Source of the DNA: Gorsachius magnificus
Taxonomy: Eukaryota; Chordata; Aves; Pelecaniformes; Ardeidae
NCBI GenBank assembly: GCA_034008185.1
Contig: CM067081.1
Coordinates: 12,089,821-12,153,820, forward strand
Length of the DNA: 64,000 bases
Reading direction: 5' to 3'
In this document: one piece after another, positions 13,401 through 28,400 of the stretch
Numbering within the stretch: position 1 is the stretch's first letter
Layout of the letters: each line of letters begins with the position of its first letter
Notes under the pieces: model-generated
Databases searched by the model: none
What the model saw: the letters and a program-made list of their open reading frames with translations, nothing else
Told to the model about the DNA's origin: nothing
Position numbers and translations under genes: made by a program

Positions 13401-16400
13401 TCAGTTAAAACTGACTGATTTCCTGGTTTTCAGATGCTTGTGTTGCTCAGTTTGGTGGTGTTGGAAAAGCATGAGACACTGTAGCATTGCTTTTCTAGTA
13501 ACCTTTGCAGTTTAGGATGGATTTATGTTGCTATTAAAAAACAACAACAAAAACCAAACAAAAAAAAAAAAAACCAAAATAACCCAAGTTTCTAATTGGT
13601 GACTCTAAGTCTGCTGCAGCTAACATGCGCATTTGTAGATGATGTAACAGCTAAAATGACACAGTACTATACAATATTTTTCATCTCACAACGTCAGTAA
13701 TGCATCTCTCTTTCCATTTTATGAATGCAGAATTTCGTTATTCTTAGTCTTTTTTTTTGCCAGGACAGGCAAGAACGCTGTTCAGGTTTCCCCAGGTTCT
13801 GGTACCATTGCATTTGCAATTGTGTTGGATGACAGGTCTGAGTTAGTACCCTGTTTAAGTATTGGAGAATCATACCTTCCTTTCCTGAAATTCTACAATT
13901 AAATGCATTTCCACCCATGAACAAATGTCCTTTACTCGCCTCTTTAGCAAACATGGTTTTAGCAGAGTTTGCCAATGTCTGGATTTTCTACAATACATGG
14001 GGTTTGTTTCTTTTAAGAAGTTCATGCTCTGATAATGGAAAATCGAATCAACAATTCTGCAGACGTTGGATTTTTCTTGGGGAAACAGCTTGCACTGCAG
14101 TATTTAAATATAACACAGCGTGCCGATTTGATCCATATAAAGACTAGCTGACTTTGAGCCTTTTCCTAGATTTCATATCGGTATGGATTTTAATCCTTTT
14201 GGCGTAGGCCTATGTTGCTGCGAGGGCACAGGGTGAAGAATAAAGTTATTTTCTTGGAAGAGTAACTGGGTGCCATGTACTGCACGGGGTGAATGCTGAG
14301 TACTTGAAAGATTGGAGATGATTAGAGCTGCAGCTTATTCCTAGTTCTATATAGAGGGAGAAAACAAAAGATGTTGACTGTCAGTTTCAGAGGGGAAAAA
14401 ATCTGGGGCTTTGTCTTGCAAATGCAATACTCAGAAGAACTGAATTTGAATTGCTTAACTTTACTCTAAATCCTGTGAATTAGAGAAAATTACAAGGTCA
14501 TCTGCATAAGCTTGCTCATTTTCTGGAATCAATTTACATAAAGACCTTATTAAACATAACTGTAATCATAATCTGATGCTCTGTTGCAATAACAATTGAA
14601 TAAAATTTCATAAAATGGAGCTAGGGCAGTGTTGTTTGTTGCAGGATTACTTGGAATATAAGAAACATTTTCTGAAGATAGTCCTATTGTTGTTACTTTA
14701 CCCAGTTACAAAAGAAGTGTTTTTACTCTGGATATATTGTCATAATCAGGTTTAGTTCTCAGAAGGATGGCTTTACGAATTGAGGCCTTGTTTAGTTGGA
14801 CCAACTGTTAAATTACTTAATTGAAGTTAAACTGTAAACACTGATTTATTGACAAGTTTCACAGAGTTCTTATGAACTTAATTTTTTTCATATGATCTGC
14901 AAGATTTTATGTAATGGAAATAGAACCTACAAACATTACTATACTCTTCTTGATTATGCATAATATTTATGGAGTCGGGTTTTCTTTAGTATAGAATTAT
15001 TTACTTTTTAGGGGGGGAAAAAAAGAAGGAGGGGGGAGTTACAAACCTGAAGTACAGATTCTTAACTGCAGTGGTTCCACCATGATGTGTAATAATGTTG
15101 CAAGTATTATTTTTTCCAATCTAAATTATTTTTGACATTAATTGGAAAATTACAGCCTCCAACATAATTCTCACATCTTCGCAGCTTTTGAATAGAATTC
15201 TGGAGATTTGATTGATTAAATGTAATTTTTAATTACTGATTTGTTAGGTTTACATTTATTTTTTTTTAATAATTCAGAAGGCTGAGGTTTAATTATGCAT
15301 TCTGAAGGTAACACAGTGTAGGTCAAGCGATTGGTGATCTGGCTAATGAGGCTTAGGCATTGGACTTGTCTGTTTTTACAGCTATAATCAGTATCTACAA
15401 GCCTTTCAGTTAATGTTGCTCTGTTACAATTACTATAATTTACTGATTGAGAAAGTTAGCAATTTTTAAACAGCATTATCACGTACAAATAAAAGTTAAA
15501 ATCTTGATGGTGTGCTTTTATTTTTCACACACACTAGAATAACACATTTGCTTAAGAACTATAAAATAAGTTATTGAAGTTCTGTTGGTAAAGCTAAAAC
15601 TAGTTGCATATCATAGAACTTTTAATTTAAAGACTTCACTTTTTACAGTCTTTATAAAATAGCAAGAGATAATAAATACTGGAATTTTGTATGCCTCATC
15701 TTACACAGAGATAAGTTTAAGAAAATCCCAAGACGTAATGCTGCTCTTTGTGTATGTGCAGTTGTTTACGGTCATGTTAGTTTTAAAACTGATCGGGCTA
15801 TGAAACTTGCTGTTTTAGTTAATGTGGATAAGAATCTTTTTCTTTTTTTTCTAGGAGACAGTCTAGGAAATAGGAAGCTGAGATAAAATTAATGGAGGAG
15901 ATGTTAGAAGTACAAAGGCAGGTCCTACAGAATACTGGGTTACCTAACCTGGCTACCTTGCTACTGAGAACATTAGGCGGAGCCAAAGAGGGAGGGTCTG
16001 CTCACTCAGTGTTCAAACTCTTTCAGACAAGGGTTGAAATGTGGTAGTGTACCCAAAATGTTTTCCAAAACAATGAATACTTTATATGAATAGACACTTT
16101 TCAGTGAAGTTATGGAAAATGCTCTTTTCTCTCGTCAACTAATAAATTGGACCTAATGGGTTCTGAGTTTTGTAAAGGAAGTCTGTACTTGAGAAGTGTT
16201 ATTTTGCTGTTAGGTGTAATTATATTGTGGGTCTGTGGTTGCCCTACTTTGAGGTGAGTGTGACAGCTGTTGTAAGTGGGATTTGTATTAGTAGATTAAA
16301 CTCAAGTGCTTTTAAACTAAGGTAATGCTTTTGAAACATGAAGGTAGAGCTCTCTGAATGTCATTTTGTGTGGAGGACTCTGCCTCAGGCTGTTACATGC

Positions 16401-19400
16401 TCTCAGTTGTTAAGCCATCTAGGTCTGCCTTGTGCTGATGTGATTTATTAATTATTAAATGTATGGAAAGTTTTAAACAACAGTTTTTTCAGAAGAGAAT
16501 TTGGGAGGGTGGCTTTCTTTTAATATGAATTTAAGTGTACAGATTGCTTATGTTCTGTTCAGTTGCTTTGCTAGAGACACTGTTTCCTGATACAGCTGTA
16601 CTTGTACTTTTCTTCCTAGAATTTTGAAGTGAAAAAGACTCCTGCAGTGAAGCCCTACAGTGCTGACAACTTTTCTGTTACACGTTACCATATTTCTGAA
16701 CCTTATGTGGACAGAGAAGTGGATGGAGAGCAGGTGATTAACTCCAAGTGTTTGATACGTTCTTCCATGTACCTTTCATTATGTTGCATACAGTGTCTGG
16801 ATACCAGCAATTCACTTTTCTAGAACTTCTTTAAAAATACAAACCTGCAAAAAGCAGCCATTACACAACTCACTACTGAGAATCTTAGATGGGGAAACTT
16901 GCAAGACTTGTTATGTGCTCAGTCACTTGCGGGATCACACCTGACATTCTTTCCCAAGTGAACAGACCTCTAAGGAGGTGAGTTCACAGGACTGGCATAA
17001 CGTTAGGACACACAAATTTTCTGCTTTGTGGCTTATGTTAAATTAATAGTTGCAGTTGCCCTGCTTTCTTCTCTTCCCCTCTTTTAGCTATGTACTCCTG
17101 CTGTGTACTCCCGGTCTTTACCTCGTGTTTGTGTTCATCATGCAGTCAACAGTTTCAACTTGCCAAAATGGCAGAAGTCTAATTTGGGGGAAAAGAACAA
17201 TGAATAGATTTTTGCCAAATGGGAAAGTTTACTCAAGTTTACAGTACACTGAGACAAAGACCAAAGTCAGAAGAAGGGGAGGACCTGGAAAAGTGAGAGA
17301 TGGAGGAAGAGCTTAGCTTTCAGAGGTGATTTCTGAATGAAGATAATGCTACTGAAAAATTAACTAAACAATAGTTTGGATTATCGGTGATGTGACACCA
17401 CAATCTAAGTTCCTCTTCTGGATCAGTTTCTTTCAGACTAGAAGAGCTCTCTCAATAAATTTGGTTTTGTGAATATTTTCTTCAGTGCATTCATAAAGTT
17501 TTAGGTTTTATTAACATTTGAAGGACTTGAAGGACTAGGCCTAAAGAATAAGAAGAATACTGTAGTTTGCTCAGCTTTGTAATGGAAAATTCTAAAATGT
17601 TAATCTTTGTAGCCTTGCTTATGTGCAATGATTTATTTCTTTTTTTACTTAAGTATTTTTTTCAATTTTCGTGTTTGTAAGATTTTTCTTACTTAAAAAT
17701 TGCAGATTGTTTCTGGTTTCCCAAATGAGAATGAAAATGCTTCTGCATTTATTTCTTCTCCCCGCCCCTTGCTTAAGGCAAAACCATGAGGATAGAAGTA
17801 ATCAATCTGTAATACTGACTATATTACTCATTTTACCTTGTATTGTAGGAAAAGTAACCACTCTGCTATAACAAATACATAATGCAAATGATTGTCCCTG
17901 GTACAGCTTAAAATTAGAACGCTTTGACACCTACAGTTATGGAATATGCAAATATGCTTTTTTTTTTTTTTCCAAAGATACAAAACTAGTTTGGCTCTTC
18001 TTGCAACCAAGAATTACAAACCTTCAAGGGTGTTCATATGGCATTGCATGTCTCTTTTTAAAGTGCTTTTGCTACAGAATTATTCATTTATTTATTGCTA
18101 CATATGCTTTAAACTACCACAAAGAACTTCATGGATTAAACTATTGATTGACTGCCAGCCAGATGCTCGCTTAGCTGCTGAAGAAGAAGGGAAGCGTTTG
18201 GAGGAACTACACAGAGAGGCAGAGAGGGAGAGAAGAAAGCAGCTTGAAAAGGCACATCTCCGAGGAAGTCAAGCCTTGAAGAAGGTCCATTTGGCTCAGG
18301 TAAGCAAAGTAGTTGTGCCTGTTTTTAATGTCAAAATGACCAGTGTTAAGTAAGTTGTAGGTAGCTGATTAGTAAAGGAATTATAGTTAAGGAGGAAAAT
18401 TGATGGACTAAATGGAGTTTTCAGAATGCATTTAAAAACCATCAAACTGCTTATTTTAGCTATCTGGAAGGAGGGAGAATGAAAGCACACAGATTAAGAC
18501 CAGCTGTTAGAAGAACATCCTTTCACTTTAGTTAATGTTTGACCGGCTATTAACCAGTTGGTAATCATCAAAATAAACTGTTTTTAATAGGTGATGAGTT
18601 CTGCTTTTTCATATCAGCTTTAGTTGGAGTTGATTACACTATGCTTCAGGGGAAAAAATTAGTGTATTAATAAGAAGGCAATGATTTATTTTTATTTTTT
18701 AATTTTGGAAAACTTCAAAGTTTTTACTTAAAGACTGTGGTTCTGTTAGTGTGTAAGTCTTGAAAATATTGAAATTGTTTCCTTTAAGAAGTAAAAATTG
18801 AACTGTTGAGAAAGGTCTTTGTACCTAGAATTATGCTCTGAAATTTGTTTTACTGTCTGTTAGCTTCACAAGTATTTTTGGAGGCTAGCAATGGCAAAAG
18901 CTTCCTGTTTTTTTAGTTGAGATATGGTTGGTCCTGAATGAGCAACCTAACAAAAATGGGGAACTGTGGAAATATTACTGATAAGGAGAAAAAGCCCAAC
19001 CAAACTACAAATAATTTTTTTTAAATAGCTTTCATATAGAATTGCAGTGTGGCAAGAGTATTTAGTTCATGTCTTTAAAAATAGCAATTGCTGAAGAGCA
19101 TACTAACAAAAGTAACTTGCCAAAGGAAGTACTCATTTACCTTGTAAAATAGAAGATTTAATTCTGTCGAGGGAAGTTGGCTACAGGTGTACAGTTTAAT
19201 CCTTTATTTAACATCAAATCTTCTAGGTAGTATTGATGACTCTTGGGTTTAAGGTCAGATACAGCCTTCTCCTGAGGAAGCACCTTCTTCCTAGAATAAA
19301 ATTAAATTTAAATATTAAGGATTAAACAAACTTCATGGTAACCAAATGGAAGTATTTTATCAGTTCTGGCATGTGGCTGTGTGAATGTGAACACTAAATG

Positions 19401-22400
19401 TTTGTTATCCCTTCTTTATATTTGAAGGATAGGGAAAGGCTACTGAAAGAACTTGAGCAAATGCAGAATATGGATCGGATGCGCAGAAGACAGCTTGTAG
19501 CGCAGATGCCACCTCAAATTTTTGTGCCTGCATACAAACGCATGGAAATAAAAGAAGAAAGGCAGAGAGAACTGGAAGTTGCGTTTGAAGATATGTACAA
19601 TGAAGACATGAGTAAGTAATTTGTTGGTGGTTGCTGAATCTGGTAGCCCAGTGGAGGAGAGGCTGCTGCAGCTGCCTGTTCCCAGGTCCAGCCTGTAGCA
19701 AGGCTGTGTGTAGGCACACAGGCGAACAGGCTTTCTGTACACACACAGAGCTAGCCACACAGGCCAACACAGAGAACACAGCACTCACATTAAACACAAA
19801 CAGCACAAGTGGCCTCATCCTGTTCACTGCTCTGGCTGATCAGGATGAAGGCCTGTTAGTGGGATATACTTGTGTATATACAGTATGGATTCTCCAGCAG
19901 TTGGTCTTAAGACACTCAAGTCTACCCAGTAGCTGCCCCCTTCATCCCAGGTCTCCACCCGTCACACTGTGGATCCCCCAGTAACAGGTCTTAAGACACC
20001 CAGTCTATCCACTAATTCATTCTGGACCTTGTAGCCTTCCAGGTAACCTCACACATCCACATATGCACTAGTATGCTCAAATCTGTGCTATGGATCACTC
20101 AGTAAGCAGCTTTAGACACTCATTCTACCTAGCAGCTGACCCTTGATTCCTAGCCTCCCCAGTTGCTGGCTTCTGGGCATGTGAAACCCCAAGGCCTGCT
20201 GCTCCACTACAACTGTTGCTACACAGACCCAGTTGGGTATGTGAATGTACGCACAGACACGTGCATGCTGTGGATCCCTGCCGTATCTGACCTTACTTGG
20301 TCTACCCAGTAGCTGACCCCTGGTTCCTCTTGTCTCCAGTTATCTGAGATGCATGCATGTGTACTGGCAGGTTTCTCAGTTGACCCCAAGACCCCATGGT
20401 CTCCGCTGCAGCTGGCTTGGATGCTTGGATCTCCTGATCCCTCCACTAGCCAGCTCGCAGATCCCCTGGCCTCTCCAGCATCCACCCAGTCTTATGGCTT
20501 ACTGATACCTAGCTCCTTTTACTGTTCTTGCTGGCTAGTCTGGCTTGAGATTTGCTGGCCACCACATGCTGATACTCATACTCACATAATGTGCGCTCAT
20601 TCTGGTCTCTGCAGTTGTTGGCAGTGCTCTGGACACGGGTGCCCCTGTGACTTCAGGTCCCTGCTCCAGTTGCTGGCCCTTATATATCCATACACACACA
20701 TGCATACAAAATAGACAGTTCCTCACCCAGGAAAACAGCTGGAAATGGAATTTAGTGAGAAGACAAGACATTGTCAGGCACAGTGTATGGCCAGACAAGT
20801 GTGATGACTGACCCCTTTTATCCCCTTATTCTTACACTTCTCCTCACACTTGTTTCTCCCCAAACTCAATCCTTTCCTTTCCCTGCCTTTTGGTTCGTCC
20901 CCTAGTTATCTATAACAAGTGTGCAATCTCAAGATGATCTTCCCATGTGTCCCACACCCCTCATGGGCAGTAACCCCCTCAGTCGGTTAGGTGATCTAGG
21001 TTTTCACACCTGGACCATGCGATCAATCACTCTCCTGTAACAGCCATTTGAGCAGCCAGGACAGGGTGTGTCTTTTCCCTGATGAAGTTATTGGGATCCT
21101 GCTAGTAATTGTTCCTGTGTGCTGCTTTTTCTGTAAAGATGAACCTTTTATCACATAAACATTTATTTTGAATGGTGTAGCATATTCTAGTGGAAAATCC
21201 TGTAGAATTTCTGAATTAGTAGATGGCTAATGATCTAAACAATTTTGAATCTTCACTTTTGGAAAAAAAAAATAGTTGCATTAAATCTGTTGTGAAACAA
21301 GCTATTGGTATTTGAGCTTCTTGGGGATTTGTACGACGGGTGTAGTTTTGCAACGTTGTTTACTTTTTATTCAAACTGGTCATTTTATGGGATTGTTTTC
21401 TTTTAATTAGAAATGAAAGGAGACCTGGTTTTGCAGTTTGAGCCACAACCTTTGCCAGCCCCTTCAGATACATCTCAAGATAATGATCTTGATATCTCTT
21501 TGGAGCAAGAATCTGCTTGTGACGCTCAACCAGAATCTGCTTGTGATACCCAACAGGAATCGGGACAGATGACAGAAGAGGAGATCCCCAATGAATCAGA
21601 AAGTAAAGCTTTTAAACTTAAACTTTCTGGTTTTATTTATAAAGAGATTTAGTTTAATATATCAAATAAATTAACTTTAGTATGAAGTAAAATGTCTTAA
21701 GTACTAAAATTTCTTAATGCCTGTGAAGTATTTCAGTATCAGGTGGTTTATGATGTTTATCATGGATGGTAATACTCTAATGATTATGAATTTAAAAATG
21801 AAAATGTGGCTCTTTTCTAATATACTTCAGTTCATTAGTATACTGAGAATAACTTTTAATTGTCATAAAAACTACATTGTTAGTAGTCATAATAATTCCT
21901 GTGTAATTAGTGTAAATTATGGGATGATGCTGGTATGTGAACTTAAATGTTTTTTATTTTGTGCTTTGAAGTATTTCGAAGTTAAAGCTTGACCTGTATG
22001 AAAGTCTACTTGTATGTCCTTTAAGTTCAGGTTTGTGATTGAGTTGCTCCATGTTGTGAGTAGGCTGCAACAGTCACGTGTGTGTGTGTACTGTTTGCCT
22101 GTGGCATGTACAGGATGATGTGATGTGAACAAGTGTGTTAACGAACTTCGCTACTTGGACAAGCATTTCTACCACATCTGTTTGCTGTGCAATCCGTTGT
22201 TTGGTTTGTGATGCCTTGTGTTGCCAGTGCTGTTAAAAAGCAGGCAGGCAGGGGGGATAGTACTGCTTATTTCTGCAACAGTCTAGGAGTGGTCTGACTG
22301 TGAAACACCATGACTAGCTTAGCCCTCCTTTTATAGCATGCAGAGACAAATTACTGCTTCTGTCTTGCAGGTAAGAGAAAATATTATTAAGCTTTTGAAA

Positions 22401-25400
22401 CATGGTAATATACCTGAGCTATTTGTCCAACTGTGTAAGCAATTAAAAAAAGTTTTTTTGTTTTGTGATGTGAAGATACTCATTAGCCAAAACTCTTAAC
22501 AGTATATATTCTTTATAGATCGTGAAGAAGCAAAAGCTTACCAACCTCAGTCAAAACTTACCTTAAAGAAATTGCTGAACAAGATTAGAAGCCAAAAAGA
22601 GGAGTGGAAATCAAAAAGTGAGAAAGAGGTTCAAAGTGAAATTGAGACTATTGAATCAGGCACAATTGCTAGTGAAGAGAGACCATCATGTAATTTAGAA
22701 CTTAACTATGAGCAACAGAAAAATACATTATGTGAAGCCAAAGGTATGTAATACATACATCAAAATTTGTTGTGGGTGGACTGTGACAGAACTGTGTAAT
22801 GAATTTTCAGTGGTGGTGTTTTGGCATGTTGTCTTTGCCTGCAGTGCATTGTGGATTTACTGAAACCACAAATAGGAGGTTTTTGCTCTTATGTCCAACT
22901 TCTCAGTTAAGATCTTGTGGAGGAAAGATGTCCAAAATACCTTTATATCTTTAAAATCTCACTCAAATTGTTGTCACACTTGGTGTTGCTGTTCTTTGAT
23001 AGGCATTTGCCTCCAGGAGTAAAATTCTCAGTGCAAAATTGGGCACTGAAGTTCTGTTCCAGTTGAACTGGAAAAGCCAGATACTTCAGAGATTCACAGC
23101 TAGAAATGCACAAGACAAGCGTGAGCTGATGTGTCTGACATTTTTGGGGTTTTTTTCTGCTTCTATGCATCATTCTGAAAAGCCTCTTTGTAAAACTGGA
23201 ATTTATAGCAATTAGACATTCCATTTTGTTTCATAGCCAAATAATTTTGGGGTTACTTCCCATTTCTATCCTTTGTGCTCTTTTGGTTATGCTAGTGCTG
23301 AAGTTGGTGAATTTGTATGGTGGGTGGGATTTCTGAAGTCTATTGAAGTGATTAAGTTGTGGTGTTTTTTTGGTTGTGGATGTTTCTTGTGGTTTTTTTT
23401 TCTTTCATAGGGTGCTTTTTTTTTTTTTTTTTAAAGGAGATTAAATGATATAGTTCAATCATGTACATGGATACACCAGCGTAATTCCTGGGGATTGCAG
23501 AGTGCAGCATGAGTGGAAACATGCCTCTAGGGAAAATGTGCTGCTATTTGAAGCTGATAATAAAGGATGAAGACTTGCTTTTATACAGTAACCAAATGTT
23601 AAATCATTTGCCCAGACACTGACAGTTTTATACCCTCTTTGTTCCGAGAGGTTAATGTCTGGCTCTTTATTCCTCAGGATTATCTTCCTATTAGGCTACC
23701 AAGTAATCTGGGTAGAAGTAGTCTTCCTGTTGGAGCTGAGCCATTGCTGTATATTCAAGACAGACATGTGATAAAGGGCCATTAAAGGCTTAATTAATAT
23801 GAAAAACTGATTTCCCAGCTTATGGAGACAGGCAGAGTAGTGGGAGAGAGATGGTAATCTTCTCAAGAGCAGTTTATGCATTTTGTTTAGAGAGATTGCA
23901 AAACCGTAAAGCAAGATGCAGAGAAGATCCGAGGCTCTTTCTGACTGCAATTACAGTTAAATAACATGTATATTTTAGACTCTGTGGAAATGTTGGAAAA
24001 TAAAGTTGCAGCTGAAAATTCAGTTCTAATCCATCCTCAAGAGCAAGCAGCTAAAATTAGAATGGAAGAGGAGAGACAGAAGTGGGTAAGTGTGTGTGTA
24101 CTTATTCCTATCTCAGTTGTGGTGTCAAAAAAAGTGAATTACAGAAAACTTAAAAATGCTTCAGGTTATCCTTTCAGTAATGCTTTTAACATGCTTGTAA
24201 CAAACTTTTGTTGTAACATTTTCTATACTTAGCCTCTGTGTATTAACTTTCTAAAAACGCCTAAGCTCTAGCTGGAATTTAGAATAGAGTGGAAAAACCC
24301 AGTATCACAGAATCACAGAATGGCAAGGGTTGGAAGGGAGCTCGGGAGATCATCTAGTCCAACCCCCCTGCTAAAGCAGGTTCTCCTAGAGCATGTTACA
24401 CAGGACTTCATCCAGGCGGGCTTTGAATATCTCCAGAGAAGGAGACTCCACAGCCCCCCTGGGCAGCCTGTCCCAGTGCTCTGTCACCCTCAAAGTGAAG
24501 AATTTTTTCCTCATATTCAACTGAAACCTCTTCTGCTTCAGTTTGTGCCCATTGCCCCTTGTCCTGTCGCTGGGCACCACTGCAAAGAGTCTGGCTCCAT
24601 CCCCGTGACATCTACCCTTAAGATACTGGTAAGTATTTATGAGATCCCCTGTCAGTCTTCTCTTCTTCAGGCTGAACAAGCCCGACTCTCTCAGCCTTTC
24701 CTCACAGGGGAGAGGCTCCTGTCCCCTAATCATCTTTGTTGCCCTCCTCCGGACTCTCTCCAGGAGTTCCTCATCTTTCATGAACCGGAGAGCCCAGAAC
24801 TGGACACAGTACTCCAGGTGGGGTGTCACCAGGGCAGAGTAGAGGGGGAGGAGAACCTCCCTCGACCTGCTGGCCACGTTCCTCTTAATGCACCCCAGGA
24901 TACCATTGGCCTTCTTGCCAACAAGGGCACGCTGCTGCCTCATGGTGAGCTTGTCGTCCACTAGGATTCCCAGGTCCCTCTCGGCAGAGCTGCTTTCCAG
25001 CAGGTCAGCCCCCAGCCTGTACTGGTGCATGGGGTCAACCTCCCTAGGTGCAGCACTCAACACTTGCCCTTGTTGAACTTCATCAAGTTCCTCTCTGCCC
25101 AACTCTCCAGCCTGTCCAGGTCCTGCTGAATGGCAGCACAGCCTTCCTGTGGATCAGCCACTCCTCCCAGTTTTGTGTTGTTGGTGAACTTGCTGAGGCT
25201 ACGCTCTGTCCCCTCATCCAGGTCATTGATGAATAAATTGAACAAGACCGGGACAAGTACTGAGCCCTGGGGAACCCCACTAGCTATTGGCTTCCAACTG
25301 GACTCTGTGCCGCCAGTCAGAATCCTCTGAGCCCTGTCGTTCAGCCAGTTCCCAATCCACCTCACTGTCCACTCATCCAGCCCACACTTCCTGAGCTTCC

Positions 25401-28400
25401 ATATGAGGATGTTATGGGAGACAGTGTCAAAAACCTTGCTGAAGTCAAGGTAGACAACACCCACTGCTCTCCCCTCATCTACCCAGCCAGTCATGCCATC
25501 ATAGAAGGCTATCAGATTGGTCAGGCATGATTTCCCCTTGGTGAATCCATGCTGGGTACTCCTGATGATCTTCTTTTCATCTACTTGCTTGGAGAGGACA
25601 CCCAGAATGAATTGTTCCATCACCTTTCTGGGGACGAAGGTGAGACTAACTGGCCTGTAGTTCCCTGGGCCCTCCTTGCCCTTTTTAAAGACTGGAGTGA
25701 CACTGGCTATCTTCCAGTCCTCAGGCACCTCTCCTGTTCTCCAGGACCTTTCGTAGATGATGGAGAGTGGCTCAGCAATGACATCTGCCAGTTCCTTCAG
25801 CACTCGCAGATGCATTCCATCAGGACCGATGCATTTGTGGGTGTCCAGCTTACTTAAAGATCCTTAACCTAGTTTCTTGAAATGTAACATGCTATAGTCA
25901 AGGGATGCCACCTTATGATTAAATGAGAATCCCAATTGTAGATTAATACCTTTGCTTTAGGGAGGATATAGTCAATACATGACACTGAAAACTTAATACT
26001 AATTCTGTAATAACATACCAAGGTCTGTGGGATTGTGTTTAAGGTGGCAGGAAAAGCTCACAAACCTTGAGTGTTTTGGTTTTAAATTAACTAGGAAACA
26101 AATGCAGGAAGTCTTTTGTGTTTGTGGGAATGCTACTTTTATTATATTTAGAAGATAATAACTGCATATTATTTCATTATATGCATTGTGTATATGTTTT
26201 GTTATATTTTCATTTTTGTTTTATCCTTAGAGACCTACCAGCTATTACGTGGTGATTTATCAATTTAGAAAAAAAAGGTTGAAATTCAGGTCTTAGTGCA
26301 GTCTTAAATTGTAGAGTTAAAGTTCAGAAATTCAGGAAACAATTATTTGACAAAATAATACCGTGTTAGGAAAAAAAAAAAAAGTATCTGGTCCTCTGTG
26401 GTTAATTTCTTTAACATTCGTTTTCTCCCACTTTGCACCTGCCCACGTGTATATATTGCTGTGTCCATATTAACTGTTCTCAGGTCTAGCATTTTCTCAG
26501 GTTGCTCTTCCTGACATCCCCATTCGGACTGTCCACCTCATCTTTGCCAGTACTTTGAAATTTTTCTTCGCTTCTAAAAAAGAAGGAAAATTTTTCTTTA
26601 CTTCTGAAAGTATATATGCTGCTGCTACATATGGATCTAATGATTTCTAGCTGATAGGTACATGGAAAAAAACAAAAAACCACTTCAGAGATTTATGTAG
26701 TCTTCTTAAAGTGGTTATACATTAGCTGTTTCAGAAGTTTTGTAAGGCTTGAATTAATATTTAAATGTGTTGAACTCTTGATGAAAAGGTCTATAAAATG
26801 CAAAGTAGGTTTCTGAATTCAATCAAAGAAAAGGAATTCTTTTGCAGTCTCTGGAAAATGATAATGTATCTTGAATGATTAGATTCTGATTTTATTCATT
26901 CTATTAATTTGAGAACAGATAATAGTGTGATAGTAAATGGATTCAGGGATTGTTAGAAATATCTAGCCAGTAAAACAAAATTAATCTTGTAAACTTCAGA
27001 ACTATTTTTAAAGGCCTCTTACAATTTGGAAATGCCTGTCACAAGCAATAAAACTTCTGCTGTAAGTTGGAACAAAGTTTTGTGTGTGAGGGGTCTTTGA
27101 TTTGTTTGTCATTCAGTTCTGGAGATTCACCCTCATTTTTCTTTTCAATAGAATGAGCAAATAGAGCAACAGAAACAGGAACAGCTGGCCTTGCTCAAAC
27201 AAATTGAAGAAGAGAGAGCACGTTTGGAGGCTGATTTTCTGAAGATTCAAATGCAAACCTGTTTGGAGGAGGCTAAGAAAAAAAAAGAGGAGGAAGAGCA
27301 AGGTCAGCTGGTACAAAGCCACAGTGTTCCTTCTACAGATCAGCAGAACAAAGCTGAACATGAGGTGAAGAACCATAGAAAGTTGTGTGTAGTTCTTAAA
27401 TTACCCTTATAAAAATCAAGAGTACCATTTGCCAATTTTAAATTACATCAATCAAGACAATCAATCAATTTTTGTTTCTTAGGCTACAAATGAGAAGTTT
27501 GTACGTGTAAAAGCTTCCTTTTGTCTAATGTAGAAGCTTGTATTTCACATAATATCACTGGACTTTGAATATTGGATTGTCTTTGCATAGTTCCAGGGAC
27601 AGCATGTCTGTTTAAAATACTTGCTAGTAAAATCCGATTACAGTCATATAATGATTATGCATTTACATGTATCCTTTTTCAAGAAATAAAAAAAAAAAAA
27701 TTATGGGGGGGGGGGGGGAAGACAGACCCACCTCTGGTTTTGTCTGTCTAGATCTCAAACAACTACTTAAAGGAGAGGAGTTTATTGAGATTGAAGGAAA
27801 GTAATCTTTTTTTAATATCTTGAATTATTTGCACAACCTGTACTCTTCTGAGAATCTGGTTGCCTTGAAATTGCAGCTCTGTTGTATCATTGCTCCTGGA
27901 GTTTGCTGCTGGGTACATTTACCTCTTTGAGCTAAGCTGCTGTAAGCACCATTGACTTTGACGGTGTATGCTCGACTTTGCCAAGAGAGACTGTAGCTGT
28001 AGGCCATCTGTTCTAGAAACTACTTTAGCTTCATTGCCTCAGGCTGAAATCTCACAGACTTCAAACAGTGGTACAGAGTGGCTTCTGTAAACTTAGAACA
28101 CACAGCTTAAGGTTGTTGTTTTAATAGTTTTCTGTTAGTTATTTGTATATGTGCACTTAAAATTATTTAATTTTGATTAGACTGGAAATACTACTGTATC
28201 AGAAACCAGGAGTCCTAGAGAAGACAGCCATTTACAGGTGATTCGTAATTATCAACAACGCCTTCTACAGCAAAATAGGTAAAGTCCTTTATGAAATGGA
28301 AGTCCAAGTTGCCTGTTTCAAAATAATTTTAATTGCTTTGATTATTGAAATTTATGTTTATCTTTGCACCATTCTGGGAAGATTCATGTTTTCCTTCTTT

